This document shows, one piece after another, positions 16,456-26,002 of a stretch of 64,000 nt of DNA; the first letter of the stretch is position 1, and the number at the start of each line of letters is the position of its first letter. This stretch comes from Caulobacterales bacterium. Its GTDB lineage: Bacteria > Pseudomonadota > Alphaproteobacteria > Caulobacterales > Caulobacteraceae. The notes beneath the pieces were generated by a model that worked only from the letters and a program-made list of their open reading frames with translations, was not told where the DNA came from and did no database searches. The stretch is from assembly GCA_019510435.1 (NCBI GenBank), contig JAEKKJ010000013.1, positions 124,001 through 188,000 on the forward strand, read 5' to 3'. The translations under genes were made by a program, and so were the position numbers.

Positions 16456-16833
16456 ATGTTTTCGCACATCATGGTCGGGACCAACGACCTGGACCGGGCC
16501 AAGGGCTTTTACGACACCGTGCTGGGCACGCTGGGCGTGCCGCCCGGCCGGGTGGACCGGCACCGGGTGTTCTACATGACCTCGACCGGCATCTTCTCGG
16601 TGTCGCTGCCGATCGATGGCGAGCCGGCGACGATCGGCAATGGCAGCACCATCGGCTTTGCCTGCACCTCCAGCGACCAGGCGGACGCCTGGCACGCCGC
16701 CGGCCTGGCCAGCGGCGGGACCGCCTGCGAGGACCCGCCGGGCGTGCGCGAAGGCCCCACTGGCAAGCTCTACCTCGCCTATCTTCGCGATCCGGACGGC
16801 AACAAGCTGTGCGGCCTGTACCGCATGCCGTAA
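16456..16833 (+). CDS. VOC (glyoxalase/dioxygenase superfamily) protein
   Basis: This 125-residue single VOC domain begins MFSHIMVGTNDLDRAKGFYD and ends YLAYLRDPDGNKLCGLYR, the paired beta-alpha-beta units of the fold. A metal site is plausible from His4 and the C-terminal region, but the usual final Glu is not clearly placed. GGGAGGAG precedes ATG 16456. Members range from glyoxalases to fosfomycin-resistance enzymes; no specific substrate can be assigned. Confidence 0.88.
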   Translation: MFSHIMVGTNDLDRAKGFYDTVLGTLGVPPGRVDRHRVFYMTSTGIFSVSLPIDGEPATIGNGSTIGFACTSSDQADAWHAAGLASGGTACEDPPGVREGPTGKLYLAYLRDPDGNKLCGLYRMP

Positions 16834-16840
16834 CGGGCGG

Positions 16841-17563
16841 TCAGCGGCCCTGGAGCGCGTGGACGGCGGCCTGGGCGGGGGGCGAGAAGGCCAGCGGCCC
16901 GATCAGCGCCTGCATCAGCAACACCACCGCCACGCCCCAGAGGTAGGCCGGATGGATACGGCGGCGGACCACCAGGTCGGCCGCCGGCCCGGCCAGCAGG
17001 ATCGCGTCGTTCACCGCGAACATCACCAGCGGCGCGGCGGCTCCGAACGAGTCCATCGGCAGGAAGCGCCCGAGGCCGGGACCCAGGATCGCGGCGGTCG
17101 CGCAGAGCATCAGCCGCTTGTGCCATTCCGGCTTGCCGCGCTGGACTACGGCCGCGGCGACCAGGCCGCCGAAAACCACGATGCCGAGGCCGTTCATCAC
17201 CAGGAAGATGCCCGGCGGGAAGAAGCTGGGCACGCGGTGGTGGCTGATCGAGAACAGCGTGGCGGTCAGGCCCATGACCACCATGGCGGCCGCCAGCCCG
17301 GCGCCGGCCACGCCCAGCTGCCGATGCCGCCGCACGTCGCCCGCCACCACCAGCGACGGCTGGACGATCAGCAGCGCCACCCACAGCGTGAAGACGGCGC
17401 CGTGCACGTGCAGCAGCAGGGGCAGGCCTGGCGTCGGGGCGAAGTCACCCGGCACGGTCTGTGAAAAGCCCGCGACGAACGCCGCCACCATACTGAGCGC
17501 CCAGCCGAGGTAGAAGACCCGGCCCACCTCTGCGGGCCTGCGCCCGATCTCCGCCGTCGCCAT
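16841..17563 (-). CDS. Multi-pass membrane protein
   Basis: This is a 240-residue protein with about seven transmembrane helices. Conserved-looking features are HVHGAVFTLWVALLIVQ, RVPSFFPPGIFLVMNGLG and a cytoplasmic KPEWHKRLMLCAT loop. The histidines at helix ends recall DUF2306- or DUF420-type quinone or haem-related membrane proteins, but I cannot assign it to either. I chose ATG 17563, with GGGGGGA upstream; ATG 17569 sits directly on that G-run. It is convergent with the VOC gene, with 7 bases between stops. Confidence 0.7.
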   Translation of the reverse strand: MATAEIGRRPAEVGRVFYLGWALSMVAAFVAGFSQTVPGDFAPTPGLPLLLHVHGAVFTLWVALLIVQPSLVVAGDVRRHRQLGVAGAGLAAAMVVMGLTATLFSISHHRVPSFFPPGIFLVMNGLGIVVFGGLVAAAVVQRGKPEWHKRLMLCATAAILGPGLGRFLPMDSFGAAAPLVMFAVNDAILLAGPAADLVVRRRIHPAYLWGVAVVLLMQALIGPLAFSPPAQAAVHALQGR

Positions 17564-17792
17564 GGCCATCCCCCCAATTTCCGCGTCCATGGCGAAGCTG
17601 TGCCGCTGCCGGCGGCTTGGCAAGGGGGACGACAACCGGGGAGGGATCGGTGCTGGCCGGAGGCGGTCTCAGCGCCCTTTTTCGAAGCCGAGATTCTCAA
17701 ATATCATAGACACTTATCGAGCGCTGTGATCTCAACCAGTGCAACCCGGCGCATCGGAACGCTTTGTTGGAGGCGCCACGCGTGGAGATCGC

Positions 17793-18173
17793 ATGCCCCG
17801 CTTCCACTTCCATCTCGCGACTCCGGCCGGCCTGGAGCGCGACGAGATCGGCAGCGATTGCGCCAGCGCCGAGGTCGCCTACCTGGACGCGCGCCAGGCG
17901 GCGATGGAGATCAGCCACGACTCCGTTCGCCAGGGTGGCGATCCGGCCGGTTACCGGTTCGAGATCTGCGACGCCAAGGGCCGGCTGATCCAGGTGCTGC
18001 CATTCGCAGAAATCCTGGCGCCTCCGGCGCGGCCGACGCCGCACGGGCAGGATGTGCTGCGCAGCCGGGTCCTGGCCAGCCTGTCGCGCAGCCGCCAGTT
18101 GCAGGCCGAACTGACGGCGGGCTTCGAGGAAGCGAGGACCAGCTTGGCCAGGACCTTCGCCCTGCTGAGGTAG
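17793..18173 (+). CDS. DUF6894 family protein
   Basis: This 126-residue protein begins MPRFHFHLATPAGLERDEIG, the typical DUF6894 start (MPRYFFH...D..G), followed by the helix AYLDARQAAMEIS and the strand RFEICDAKGRLIQVLPF. The C-terminal third is an arginine- and serine-rich helix. ATG 17793 follows GGAG; the perfect palindrome CCACGCGTGG (17776-17785) lies just before it. Function is unknown. It precedes a large sensor kinase gene on the same strand. Confidence 0.78.
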   Translation: MPRFHFHLATPAGLERDEIGSDCASAEVAYLDARQAAMEISHDSVRQGGDPAGYRFEICDAKGRLIQVLPFAEILAPPARPTPHGQDVLRSRVLASLSRSRQLQAELTAGFEEARTSLARTFALLR

Positions 18174-18218
18174 GTCGTCAGGCAAGGTGACGGGGCGCAG
18201 TGCGCTGCGGGTGACTTT

Positions 18219-18237
18219 CGCCCGATCATTTCGGGCG
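18219..18237. terminator. Seven-pair hairpin between DUF6894 gene and sensor gene
   Basis: CGCCCGA (18219-18225), loop TCATT, TCGGGCG (18231-18237) form a perfect stem. No U-run follows. It may be a weak terminator of the DUF6894 gene or a leader structure of the sensor gene. Confidence 0.4.
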
Positions 18238-18282
18238 CCGCCGCGATAGGGTGGCGTGAACGGGGGCAAGGAGAATAGGCGG

Positions 18283-21200
18283 ATGACGGCGCGCGCGACG
18301 CCCTTTCCGATCGTCGGCGTCGGCGCTTCCGCGGGCGGGGTCGAGGCGCTGGAGGCGCTGTTCCGCAGCGTTCCGCCGAACCCGGGGTGCGCCTTCGTGG
18401 TGGTCACCCACCTGGGCCACGACCGCCGCAGCCTCCTTCCGGAGATCATCGCCCGCTACACCGACATGGATGTCCGGGTGGCCGAGGACGGGGCCGAGCT
18501 GGGCCCCAACCAGGTCCATGTTCTGCAGACCGACGCGCGCCTGGATATCGAGGGCGGGCGTCTGAAGGTCGTACCCGTCGGCCAGGCCCGCCGCGAGCGC
18601 CGGCCGATCGACATCTTCTTCAGCGCCCTGGCGCTGGATAAGGGGGAGCGCGCCGTCGGAGTCGTGTTGTCGGGCGGCGACACCGATGGCACCCTGGGGA
18701 TCAAGGCCATCAAGGAACGCGGCGGCCTGACCTTAGCCCAGATCGCCGACGGTCACCCGCCGCAGCATCCGGACATGCCGGACAGCGCCATCGCCAGCGG
18801 TATGGTCGACCTGGCCATTCCGGCGAAGGACATGGGCGCCCGGCTCGCCGAGTTCGCCGCCAGCCTCGCCCTCTTCGAGAACATCGCCCAGGATTCCCAG
18901 CGGCTGGACAGCGAACGCCGGCTGAAGGCCGCACGCCAGCAGATCTACGCGATCATGCGCAACCAGCTGGGCCACGATTTCTCCGGCTACAAGGAAAAGA
19001 CCTTCCTGCGACGCGTGCAGCGACGGATGCAGGTGAATCGCATCGACGAACTGGACAACTACGTGGAGCGGCTGCGCCAGGACCCCAAGGAGGTCAGCGC
19101 CCTGTTCCGCGACCTGCTGATCAACGTCACCAACTTCTTCAGGGACGCCGACGCCTTCAAGGCCCTGGAGACCACGGTGGTGCCTAAGCTGTTCGCGGGC
19201 CGCGGCGCCGACGACACGGTCAGGGTCTGGATCCCGGGCTGCGCCACCGGCGAGGAGGTGTTCTCGATCGCCATCCTCATGCGCGAGCACATGGACACGC
19301 TGCCGGCCCCGCCGCGCGTCCAGATCTTCGCCACCGACATCGATGAGCCCGCCCTGGCCGTGGCCCGGGCGGCGCGCTACCCGGAGGCCTTGCTCGACAG
19401 CGTGTCCGACGCGCGGCGCCAGAGGTTCTTCAGCCATGAGGACGGCAGCTACCAGCTGACCAAGGACGTCCGCGACCTGTGCGTCTTCTCACCCCATAGC
19501 GTGCTGCGCGACCCGCCGTTCTCGCGGCTGGACCTGATCTCGTGCCGCAACCTCTTGATCTACTTCGGGGCCGATGCGCAGAACCAGGTGCTCCCGACCT
19601 TCCACTATTCGCTGCGGCCCGGCGGCTACCTGTTCCTGGGCACGTCCGAGAACGCCAGCCAGTTCGCCGACCTCTTCACGCCCGTCGACAAGAAGCAGCG
19701 CATCTTCCGGGCCCGCGACGACGCCCGGGCCAGCGTGCGCCTGCCGGTGATCGTCGGCCCAGCGCGGCCCACGCCCTTCGCGCCGCCGATCGTGGACCGC
19801 ACCCGGCGGGTGGCCGGCCTGCACCTCAGCCAGACCATCGAGGCCCACGTCCTGCACCGCTATACGCCGGCCCACGTGGCGGTAAGCCGTGACGGTGACG
19901 TGGTCTATTATTCGGGCCGGACGGGGAAATATCTGGAAGCGACGCCGGGTGCGCCGAGCCGCCAGATCCTGTCCATGGCGCGCCGCGGCCTGCGCCTTGA
20001 CCTGCGTACGGCGCTGCGGGAGGCCATCGAGACCGACCGCCGGGTGGTCCGCGAAGGCCTCATCGTCGAGGCTGACGACAACCGGGTCCAGCGGCTCAAC
20101 CTCTCGGTCGAGCCCATTGGGGAGCCGGGCGACGAGCGCCTGTTCCTGATCGTGTTCGCCGACGTCGGCCCTGTGGTCCGGCGCGAGGAGGCCGGCGTCG
20201 CCGGGCCGCCCGACGAGATCGCCCTGCAGCTCGACCGCGAGCTGCGCGAGACGCGCGACCGGCTGCAGTCGCTGATCGAGGAATACGAGACGGCCCTGGA
20301 GGAGCTGAAGTCGTCCAACGAGGAGCTCGTCTCGGTGAACGAGGAGCTTCAGTCCACCAACGAGGAGCTGGAGGCCTCCAAGGAGGAGCTGCAGTCCCTC
20401 AACGAGGAGCTGCACACCGTCAATGCCGAGCTGCAGGGCAAGGTGGAGCAGCTGGACCGGGCCAACAGCGACCTCACCAACCTGTTCGAGAGCACCCGTG
20501 TGGCCACGGTGTTCCTCGACCGGAAGCTGGCGATCCGCAGCTATACGCCGGCGGTCTCCCAGATCTTCAACATCCTGCCCAGCGACCGGGGCCGGCCCCT
20601 GACCGACCTGGTCAGCCAGGTCGAGATGCCGTCGCTGGCCGCCGACGCCCGCCGCGTCATCGAGACCGGCAAGACCATCGAGCGCACGCTGGATCACGAC
20701 CACGGCAAGGCCCACTACCTGCTGCGGCTGGTGCCGTACCTGGACACCGACCAGACGCTGGAGGGCGTGGTCCTGACGCTGGTGGACGTCACCTCCCTGA
20801 CCCAGGCCGAGGCGCAGGAGAAGCTGCTGATCGACGAGCTGAACCATCGGGTGAAGAACATGCTGACGGTGGTCATCGGCGTGGCCGAGCAGACCATCCG
20901 CACCAGCCCCGACCTGGCCGCGTTCAAGACCCGTTTCATCGACCGCGTGCACAGCATGGCGCGGTCGTACGAACTGCTCTCGCGCCAGCACTGGACCGAC
21001 GCCTCGGTGGAGGAGCTGATCCGGCCGCACCTGGATCCATTCGGGCCGGAGCGGGTGCGCTTTGGCGGCCCGCCGGTGCGGCTGAAGCCCAAGCAGTCCC
21101 TGTCGCTGGGGATGATCATCCACGAGCTGGCCACCAACGCCAGCAAGTACGGCGCGCTCAGCCGCCAGGAGGGCGACCTGGAGATCGGGTGGGCGGAGCG

Positions 21201-21393
21201 GCCCGGCGGCGAGTCCGGCGCGGAATTCGACCTCTCCTGGCGCGAGCGGAACGGGCCGGAAATCTCGGGCCGTCCGCGGCGCGGCTTCGGCCTCACCCTG
21301 GTCGAGCGCGAGACCACCCACAGCCTGCAAGGCAAGGCCGAGATCAAGTTCGAGCCCGACGGCCTGGACGTGCGGCTGACCTTCCCAAAGTAG
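18283..21393 (+). CDS. CheB-CheR-PAS-HWE histidine kinase fusion
   Basis: This 1036-residue cytoplasmic protein has four parts. CheB-like methylesterase, about 8-190: Ser16 in GASAGG, His43, and Asp135 in GGDTDG. CheR-like methyltransferase, about 215-480, with SAM-binding WIPGCATGEEVFSIAIL at 316-332. A coiled coil at about 646-736 built from NEEL/KEEL repeats. A PAS domain at about 737-845. The C-terminal HWE/HisKA_2 kinase has phospho-acceptor His855 in ELNHRVKN and an N-box HELATNASKYGA. ATG 18283 follows AAGGAG. No receptor, CheA or CheW gene is nearby, so classical chemotaxis is unlikely. HWE kinases often serve stress or light signalling. Confidence 0.93.
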   Translation: MTARATPFPIVGVGASAGGVEALEALFRSVPPNPGCAFVVVTHLGHDRRSLLPEIIARYTDMDVRVAEDGAELGPNQVHVLQTDARLDIEGGRLKVVPVGQARRERRPIDIFFSALALDKGERAVGVVLSGGDTDGTLGIKAIKERGGLTLAQIADGHPPQHPDMPDSAIASGMVDLAIPAKDMGARLAEFAASLALFENIAQDSQRLDSERRLKAARQQIYAIMRNQLGHDFSGYKEKTFLRRVQRRMQVNRIDELDNYVERLRQDPKEVSALFRDLLINVTNFFRDADAFKALETTVVPKLFAGRGADDTVRVWIPGCATGEEVFSIAILMREHMDTLPAPPRVQIFATDIDEPALAVARAARYPEALLDSVSDARRQRFFSHEDGSYQLTKDVRDLCVFSPHSVLRDPPFSRLDLISCRNLLIYFGADAQNQVLPTFHYSLRPGGYLFLGTSENASQFADLFTPVDKKQRIFRARDDARASVRLPVIVGPARPTPFAPPIVDRTRRVAGLHLSQTIEAHVLHRYTPAHVAVSRDGDVVYYSGRTGKYLEATPGAPSRQILSMARRGLRLDLRTALREAIETDRRVVREGLIVEADDNRVQRLNLSVEPIGEPGDERLFLIVFADVGPVVRREEAGVAGPPDEIALQLDRELRETRDRLQSLIEEYETALEELKSSNEELVSVNEELQSTNEELEASKEELQSLNEELHTVNAELQGKVEQLDRANSDLTNLFESTRVATVFLDRKLAIRSYTPAVSQIFNILPSDRGRPLTDLVSQVEMPSLAADARRVIETGKTIERTLDHDHGKAHYLLRLVPYLDTDQTLEGVVLTLVDVTSLTQAEAQEKLLIDELNHRVKNMLTVVIGVAEQTIRTSPDLAAFKTRFIDRVHSMARSYELLSRQHWTDASVEELIRPHLDPFGPERVRFGGPPVRLKPKQSLSLGMIIHELATNASKYGALSRQEGDLEIGWAERPGGESGAEFDLSWRERNGPEISGRPRRGFGLTLVERETTHSLQGKAEIKFEPDGLDVRLTFPK

Positions 21394-21464
21394 GCTCGGG
21401 CGTGTCGTGAGGCCCTATATCGCCGCCTGCCGCCGTCGCCTTTGCCGCGCCTGCCGACCCAGGC

Positions 21465-21491
21465 TTGAGGCAGCGGGCGCGCCGCTATAGG
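21465..21491 (+). promoter_or_regulatory. Candidate housekeeping promoter for the YfgM-bamB-der group
   Basis: TTGAGGC (21465-21471), 12 bases, then GCTATAGG (21484-21491) matches the Caulobacter biosynthetic promoter pattern TTGACGS-N10-14-GCTANAWC at most positions. It would start transcription near 21498, about 40 bases before the GTG at 21539. Confidence 0.5.
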
Positions 21492-21538
21492 TTCCGCCCC
21501 TCGTTAAGCGACATGTCGCGCCCCGGAGCCCCCCTGAA

Positions 21539-22309
21539 GTGACGGATCTATTCGAAGAGGTCGAAGAGCAGCTTCGCTCCGACCAGTACCGGCAGTTCGC
21601 TCAGCGGGCGCTGCCGTGGCTCCTGGGATTCGCCGCGGCCGCCCTGATCCTGACGCTGGGCTACTGGGGCTATGACAGCTATCGCAGCCGGCAGACGGCC
21701 GCGGCCTCCGAGGCCTATGCCGGCGCGCTGGACGCGCTGCAGGCCAATGACCCGCAGAAGGCGCGCGAACTGTGGACCCAGGTGGCGAAGTCGCCGTCCG
21801 CGGGCTACCGCTCGCTGTCGCTGATGCACCTGGCCGCCTTCGCCCTGGACGAGAAGAAGCCGGCCGATGCGGTGAAGCTGCTGGACCAGGCCGCCAAGGA
21901 GGCCCCCGATCCGGTGATCGGCGACGCCGCCCGCCTCAAATCCGCCTTCGCGCTCCTCGACACCGCCCCATTGACCGAGTTGGAGGGGCGTTTGAAGCCG
22001 CTGATGGACGACGGCCGTCCGTACCGCATCCAGGCCCGCGAGGCCCTGGCCTTCGCCAAGCTGAACGCGGGCGACCTGAAGGGGGCCCGCGGCGACTTCG
22101 TGCTGATCTCCCAGGCCCTGGATGCGCCGCAGGGCGCCCAGGCCCGCGCCCAGGCCGCCATCGGCCTCATCGATTCGGGCTCGGCCAAGGCCGTCCCCGC
22201 GGTGGTGAAGACCGCAGCGAGCCTGCCGCCGCCCATGCCCGGCCTGCCGGCCGACATCGCCGGCGCCCTGGCCGGCCAAGCCCAACCTCAAGCGAACGCC
22301 CCGCAATGA
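21539..22309 (+). CDS. YfgM-like membrane-anchored TPR protein
   Basis: This 256-residue protein has a cytoplasmic N-terminus (DLFEEVEEQLRSDQYRQFAQ), one membrane helix at about 25-45, and a periplasmic tetratricopeptide-like region (about 55-240). This is the architecture of YfgM, which cooperates with the Sec translocon and periplasmic chaperones in E. coli. The start is GTG 21539 with GGAG ten bases upstream. The gene order yfgM-bamB-der is conserved in many proteobacteria. The C-terminus overlaps the bamB start (ATGA). Confidence 0.88.
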   Translation: MTDLFEEVEEQLRSDQYRQFAQRALPWLLGFAAAALILTLGYWGYDSYRSRQTAAASEAYAGALDALQANDPQKARELWTQVAKSPSAGYRSLSLMHLAAFALDEKKPADAVKLLDQAAKEAPDPVIGDAARLKSAFALLDTAPLTELEGRLKPLMDDGRPYRIQAREALAFAKLNAGDLKGARGDFVLISQALDAPQGAQARAQAAIGLIDSGSAKAVPAVVKTAASLPPPMPGLPADIAGALAGQAQPQANAPQ

Positions 22310-23691
22310 ACCGTAGACCTCTGATCGCCGCCGCCCTGTTGGCCGCGGCGCTGGGCGCTTCCAGCTGCTCGACTGTCAGCCGGATCAATCCGTTCCATGG
22401 CAAGGACAAGCCGGCCGAGCTGGCCGGCGAGGGCCAGCGCATCTCGATCATCCCCGCGGACCAGCGGCTGGAGCCGGCGGCGGCGCTGAAGGGCGTGGAC
22501 TTCGCCCTGCCGCCCGTCTCGCCGATCGCCGAATGGCCGCTGCCGGGGGGCACGCCCGAGCAGTCGGTGGGCAATGTCGACGCCGCCCCTAACCTCTCCA
22601 TCGCCTGGCGCAAGAGCTTCGGCCAGGGGACCAAGCGCGGGCGCTACGTCACCGCCCCGCCGGTGGCGGCCGAGGGCAAGGTGTTCCTGATGGACGCCGA
22701 CGGCCGCGTGGTGGCCGTGGACGCCGCCTCGGGCCGCGAACTCTGGCGCACCTCCACCAACCCCGGCGACAACAAGCGCGACAAGCTGGGCTTCGGCGGC
22801 GGCGTGGCCTACGCCGACGGCAAGATCTACGCCGCGTCCGGCTTCCGCGACGTGATGCAGATGGACGCCAAGACCGGCGCCGTCGGCTGGCGCACCAAGA
22901 CCGGCGAGCCCATCCATGGCGCCCCGACCGTGGTCAACGGCCGGCTCCTGGTGGTGGCGCTGGACAACACCCTGCTCAGCTTCAACGCCGCCACCGGCGC
23001 GCCGAGCTGGACCTATCAGGCCCTGTCGGAGTCGGCGCGGATCCTGGCGGCCTCGTCGCCCGCGGTCTCCGGCGACACCGTGGTGGCCGCCTTCGGCTCG
23101 GGCGAGCTGGTGGCCCTGCGCGCCGAGAACGGCAACGATCTCTGGAACGAGGCCCTGTCGCGCGCCAGCCGCACCAGCGCCCTGTCCGAGATCCGCGACA
23201 TCCCCGGCCGGCCGGTGATCTACGGCGGCGACGTCTTCGCCATCAGCCACTCCGGCGTCTTCGCGGCGACCGACCTGCGCACCGGCGAGGCGCGCTGGAG
23301 CCTGCCGGTGGTGGGCGTCACCTCGCCGCTGCCCGCCGCCGACGTGGTCTATGCGGTCTCCAAGGACGGCCAGGTGATCTGCGCCAGCCGCGAGAACGGC
23401 CAGATCTACTGGATCAAGAACCTCAACGAGGGCTTCAAGACCAAGAAGAAGGGCGGGGTGTTCGGCATCGGCGGGCAGAAGATGAACCGCCCGATCTGGT
23501 CCGGGCCGCTGCTGGCCCGCGACCGGCTGCTGATGGTGGGCCAGACCGGCGAGCTGGTGGCGTTGAACGCCAAGACCGGCGAGACCCTCAAGCGGCTGGA
23601 GATCAAGGGGGCCTCGACCATCGCCCCGATCGCCATGGGCGACACCGTCTATGTGGTGACCCAGGACGCCGACCTCGTCGCTATCCGCTGA
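22306..23691 (+). CDS. bamB: Outer membrane assembly lipoprotein BamB
   Basis: This is a 461-residue PQQ-like eight-bladed beta-propeller. A signal peptide leads to Cys21 (LGASSC), a slightly unusual lipobox. Repeated propeller units (VAVDAASGRELWR, MQMDAKTGAVGWR, LSFNAATGAPSWTY, VALNAKTGETLK) carry the A-x-T/S-G-x-x-x-W motif. BamB is a periplasm-facing lipoprotein of the BAM complex that assists outer membrane protein folding. Alphaproteobacterial BamB proteins are somewhat longer than the E. coli protein (392), as seen here. It lies between yfgM and der. Confidence 0.93.
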   Translation: MNRRPLIAAALLAAALGASSCSTVSRINPFHGKDKPAELAGEGQRISIIPADQRLEPAAALKGVDFALPPVSPIAEWPLPGGTPEQSVGNVDAAPNLSIAWRKSFGQGTKRGRYVTAPPVAAEGKVFLMDADGRVVAVDAASGRELWRTSTNPGDNKRDKLGFGGGVAYADGKIYAASGFRDVMQMDAKTGAVGWRTKTGEPIHGAPTVVNGRLLVVALDNTLLSFNAATGAPSWTYQALSESARILAASSPAVSGDTVVAAFGSGELVALRAENGNDLWNEALSRASRTSALSEIRDIPGRPVIYGGDVFAISHSGVFAATDLRTGEARWSLPVVGVTSPLPAADVVYAVSKDGQVICASRENGQIYWIKNLNEGFKTKKKGGVFGIGGQKMNRPIWSGPLLARDRLLMVGQTGELVALNAKTGETLKRLEIKGASTIAPIAMGDTVYVVTQDADLVAIR

Positions 23692-23712
23692 TCTGACCGC
23701 TAGACTGCCGCC

Positions 23713-25296
23713 ATGGCGCTGAAAATTGCGATCGTCGGGCGGCCGAATGTCGGCAAGTCCACGCTGTTCAACCGGCTGGCGGGCAAGAAGCTCGCCATCG
23801 TCGACGACCAGCCCGGGGTCACGCGCGACCGGCGCTTCGGCGTCGGCCGGCTGGGCGACCTGGACCTGGAGCTGATCGACACCGCCGGCTTCGAGGACGT
23901 CACCGACGAGAGCCTGGAGGCCCGGATGCGGGCCCAGACCGAGCTCGCCGTCGACGAGGCGGACCTGGCGCTGTTCGTAGTCGATGCGCGCGAGGGGATC
24001 ACGCCGGGCGACGAGATCTTCGCCGACGTGCTGCGCCGCAAGGGCAAGCCGGTGATCGTCGCGGCCAACAAGTCCGAGAGCAAGGCCTCGGAATCGGGGG
24101 TGCTGGAAGCCTTCGGCCTGGGCCTGGGCGAGCCGATCCCGATCTCGGCAGAGCATGGCGAGGGCATGGCCGACCTCTATGCCGCCGTCGCCGCGCTCTC
24201 CACCGACGAGGACGACGACGAGGAGGCCGAGGCGGCGGACAAGCCGGTCTCCATCGCCATCGTGGGGCGGCCGAACGCGGGCAAGTCCACCCTGGTGAAC
24301 CGCCTGATCGGCGAAGATCGCCTGCTGACCGGTCCTGAGGCCGGCATCACCCGCGACGCGATCCCGGTGGACTGGGAATGGGACGGCCGCGCGATCCGGC
24401 TGGTCGACACCGCGGGTTTAAGACGCAAGGCCAAGGTCCAGGAAAAGCTGGAGAAACTGTCGACCGGGGACTCCATCCGGGCGATCACCTTCGCCGAGGT
24501 GGTGATCCTGGTGATGGACGCCACCCATCCGCTCGAGATCCAGGACCTGCAGATCGCCGACCTGGTGGAGCGCGAGGGCCGGGCGCTGGTGTTCGTGCTG
24601 GCCAAATGGGACCTGGTGGAGGATCCGCAGGCGCGCCTGGCCGAGCTGGTGGAAGAGGCGACCCGCGCCCTGCCGCAGCTGAAGGGCTCGCCGGTGGTGG
24701 CGCTGTCGGCCGAGACCGGCCGCGGGCTGGACCGGCTGATGCCGGCGGTCTTCAAGGCCCACGCCGACTGGTCCACCAAGGTGAAGACCCGCGACCTCAA
24801 CGACTGGCTGAAGATGGCCGTCGAGCGCCACCCGCCGCCGGCCGTCGGCGGTCGCCGGGTGAAGCCGAAGTACATGGCCCAGACCAAGGCCCGGCCGCCG
24901 ACGTTCGTGCTGTTCGCCAGCCGCGCCGACCAGTTGCCGGACCACTACAAGCGCTACCTGATCAATTCGATCCGCGAGAGCTTCGACCTGCCGGGCGTGC
25001 CGATCCGCCTGACGGTCAAGTCGAACAAGAACCCCTTCGCCGAGGGCGAGGAGAAGAGCGGTTCGGGCCTGTCCCGCGAGCGCCAGCCCGAGGGCAAGAC
25101 GGGCCTGGCCGCGAAGATCCGTCGCGCCGCCGCGGCCAAGGCCAAGGCCGGCGCCGAGGCGGGTCCCCGGCCGGCGCGGACGAAGGCGGCCAAGAAGCCC
25201 GGAAATCCCCGCGGACGCGCGGCCAAGCTGGCCCGGCCCGGGGTCAAGCCGAAGCGAGCGTCCCGGCCGTCTTCCAATCCGAAAAGGCCACGCTAG
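23713..25296 (+). CDS. der: Ribosome biogenesis GTPase Der (EngA)
   Basis: This 527-residue protein has two tandem GTPase domains: G1 motifs GRPNVGKST at residues 8-16 and GRPNAGKST near 185-193. Each has a switch-II DTAGF/DTAGL and an NKSE/AKWD base-specificity motif. A KH-like domain follows ([19 protein letters not shown]). The C-terminal 70 residues are a Lys/Ala/Pro/Arg-rich tail, longer than in E. coli Der. Der acts in assembly of the 50S subunit. The last 53 bases overlap the convergent SDR gene. Confidence 0.95.
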   Translation: MALKIAIVGRPNVGKSTLFNRLAGKKLAIVDDQPGVTRDRRFGVGRLGDLDLELIDTAGFEDVTDESLEARMRAQTELAVDEADLALFVVDAREGITPGDEIFADVLRRKGKPVIVAANKSESKASESGVLEAFGLGLGEPIPISAEHGEGMADLYAAVAALSTDEDDDEEAEAADKPVSIAIVGRPNAGKSTLVNRLIGEDRLLTGPEAGITRDAIPVDWEWDGRAIRLVDTAGLRRKAKVQEKLEKLSTGDSIRAITFAEVVILVMDATHPLEIQDLQIADLVEREGRALVFVLAKWDLVEDPQARLAELVEEATRALPQLKGSPVVALSAETGRGLDRLMPAVFKAHADWSTKVKTRDLNDWLKMAVERHPPPAVGGRRVKPKYMAQTKARPPTFVLFASRADQLPDHYKRYLINSIRESFDLPGVPIRLTVKSNKNPFAEGEEKSGSGLSRERQPEGKTGLAAKIRRAAAAKAKAGAEAGPRPARTKAAKKPGNPRGRAAKLARPGVKPKRASRPSSNPKRPR

Positions 25297-25990
25297 CGGT
25301 CGGCAGGCCCAGGTCCGCCTGCGCCAGCTCCACCACCAGCGGCCCGATCTCTGAGGGATCGGGCAGGGCGGCCGGATCCTCGCCCGGCATGGCCTCGGCG
25401 CGCATGCGGGTGCGCATGATGTTCGGGTCCAGCAGGACGGCGCGGATCTTGGTCGGCTCCAGCTCGTCGGCCCAGGTGCGGACCAGGTTCTCGAGCGCCG
25501 CCTTGGTGGCGCCGTAGGGGCCCCAGAAGGCCTTGGGACGCGCCGCCCGGCCGCTGGTCAGGAAGATCGCCCGCGGGCGCTCCGACGCCCGCAGCAGCGG
25601 CTCGACGGCGCGGATCAGGCGGTAGGAGGCGGTCAGGTTGACGGCCAGCACCCGCTCCCAGTGCTTGGGCTCGATATGCGCTACCGGGGTCAGGGGGCCC
25701 AGGATGGCGGCGGCGTGGACCAGCACGTCCAGGCGGCCGAAGCGCTGGTGGATGGCCAGGGCCAGGTGGTCGCAGTTGTCGCCCTCGGCGATGTCCATCG
25801 GCACGAGAGTGGCGGACTGGCCCGTGGCGGCGCGGATGGCGTCGTCCAGCTCCTCCAGGGCCCCCTGGGTGCGGGCCACGGCGACGACGTGCGCGCCGGC
25901 GGCGGCGAGGGCCAGGGCGGCGGCGCGGCCGATGCCGCGGCTGGCGCCGGTGACGAGGGCGATGGTGTCTTTGAGGGGCGTGTCGGACAT
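25244..25990 (-). CDS. SDR oxidoreductase, YciK-like
   Basis: This 248-residue SDR has TGASRGIG at about 14-21, VHAAAILGP in place of the usual NNAG motif, [20 protein letters not shown] with the catalytic Tyr, and Lys four residues later. The order and the FSDWKTAGT ending resemble YciK-type reductases. It is the last gene of the radA-cvpA-purF operon, 12 bases after the transporter gene. Its C-terminal 17 codons overlap the 3' end of der on the other strand. Confidence 0.88.
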   Translation of the reverse strand: MSDTPLKDTIALVTGASRGIGRAAALALAAAGAHVVAVARTQGALEELDDAIRAATGQSATLVPMDIAEGDNCDHLALAIHQRFGRLDVLVHAAAILGPLTPVAHIEPKHWERVLAVNLTASYRLIRAVEPLLRASERPRAIFLTSGRAARPKAFWGPYGATKAALENLVRTWADELEPTKIRAVLLDPNIMRTRMRAEAMPGEDPAALPDPSEIGPLVVELAQADLGLPTASVAFSDWKTAGTLASA

Positions 25991-26002
25991 GCGGCGCCGG
26001 CT

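Noticed and set aside
20300..20445. Apparent DNA repeat of GAGGAGCT-type units
   Set aside because: It is coding sequence for the NEEL/KEEL heptads of a coiled coil, common to this CheB-CheR fusion family, not an intergenic repeat.
18733..21330. Long minus-strand frames opposite the CheB-CheR-kinase gene
   Set aside because: The plus-strand protein has intact domains across the whole stretch. The antisense products are low-complexity His/Gln/Gly/Val-rich shadows.
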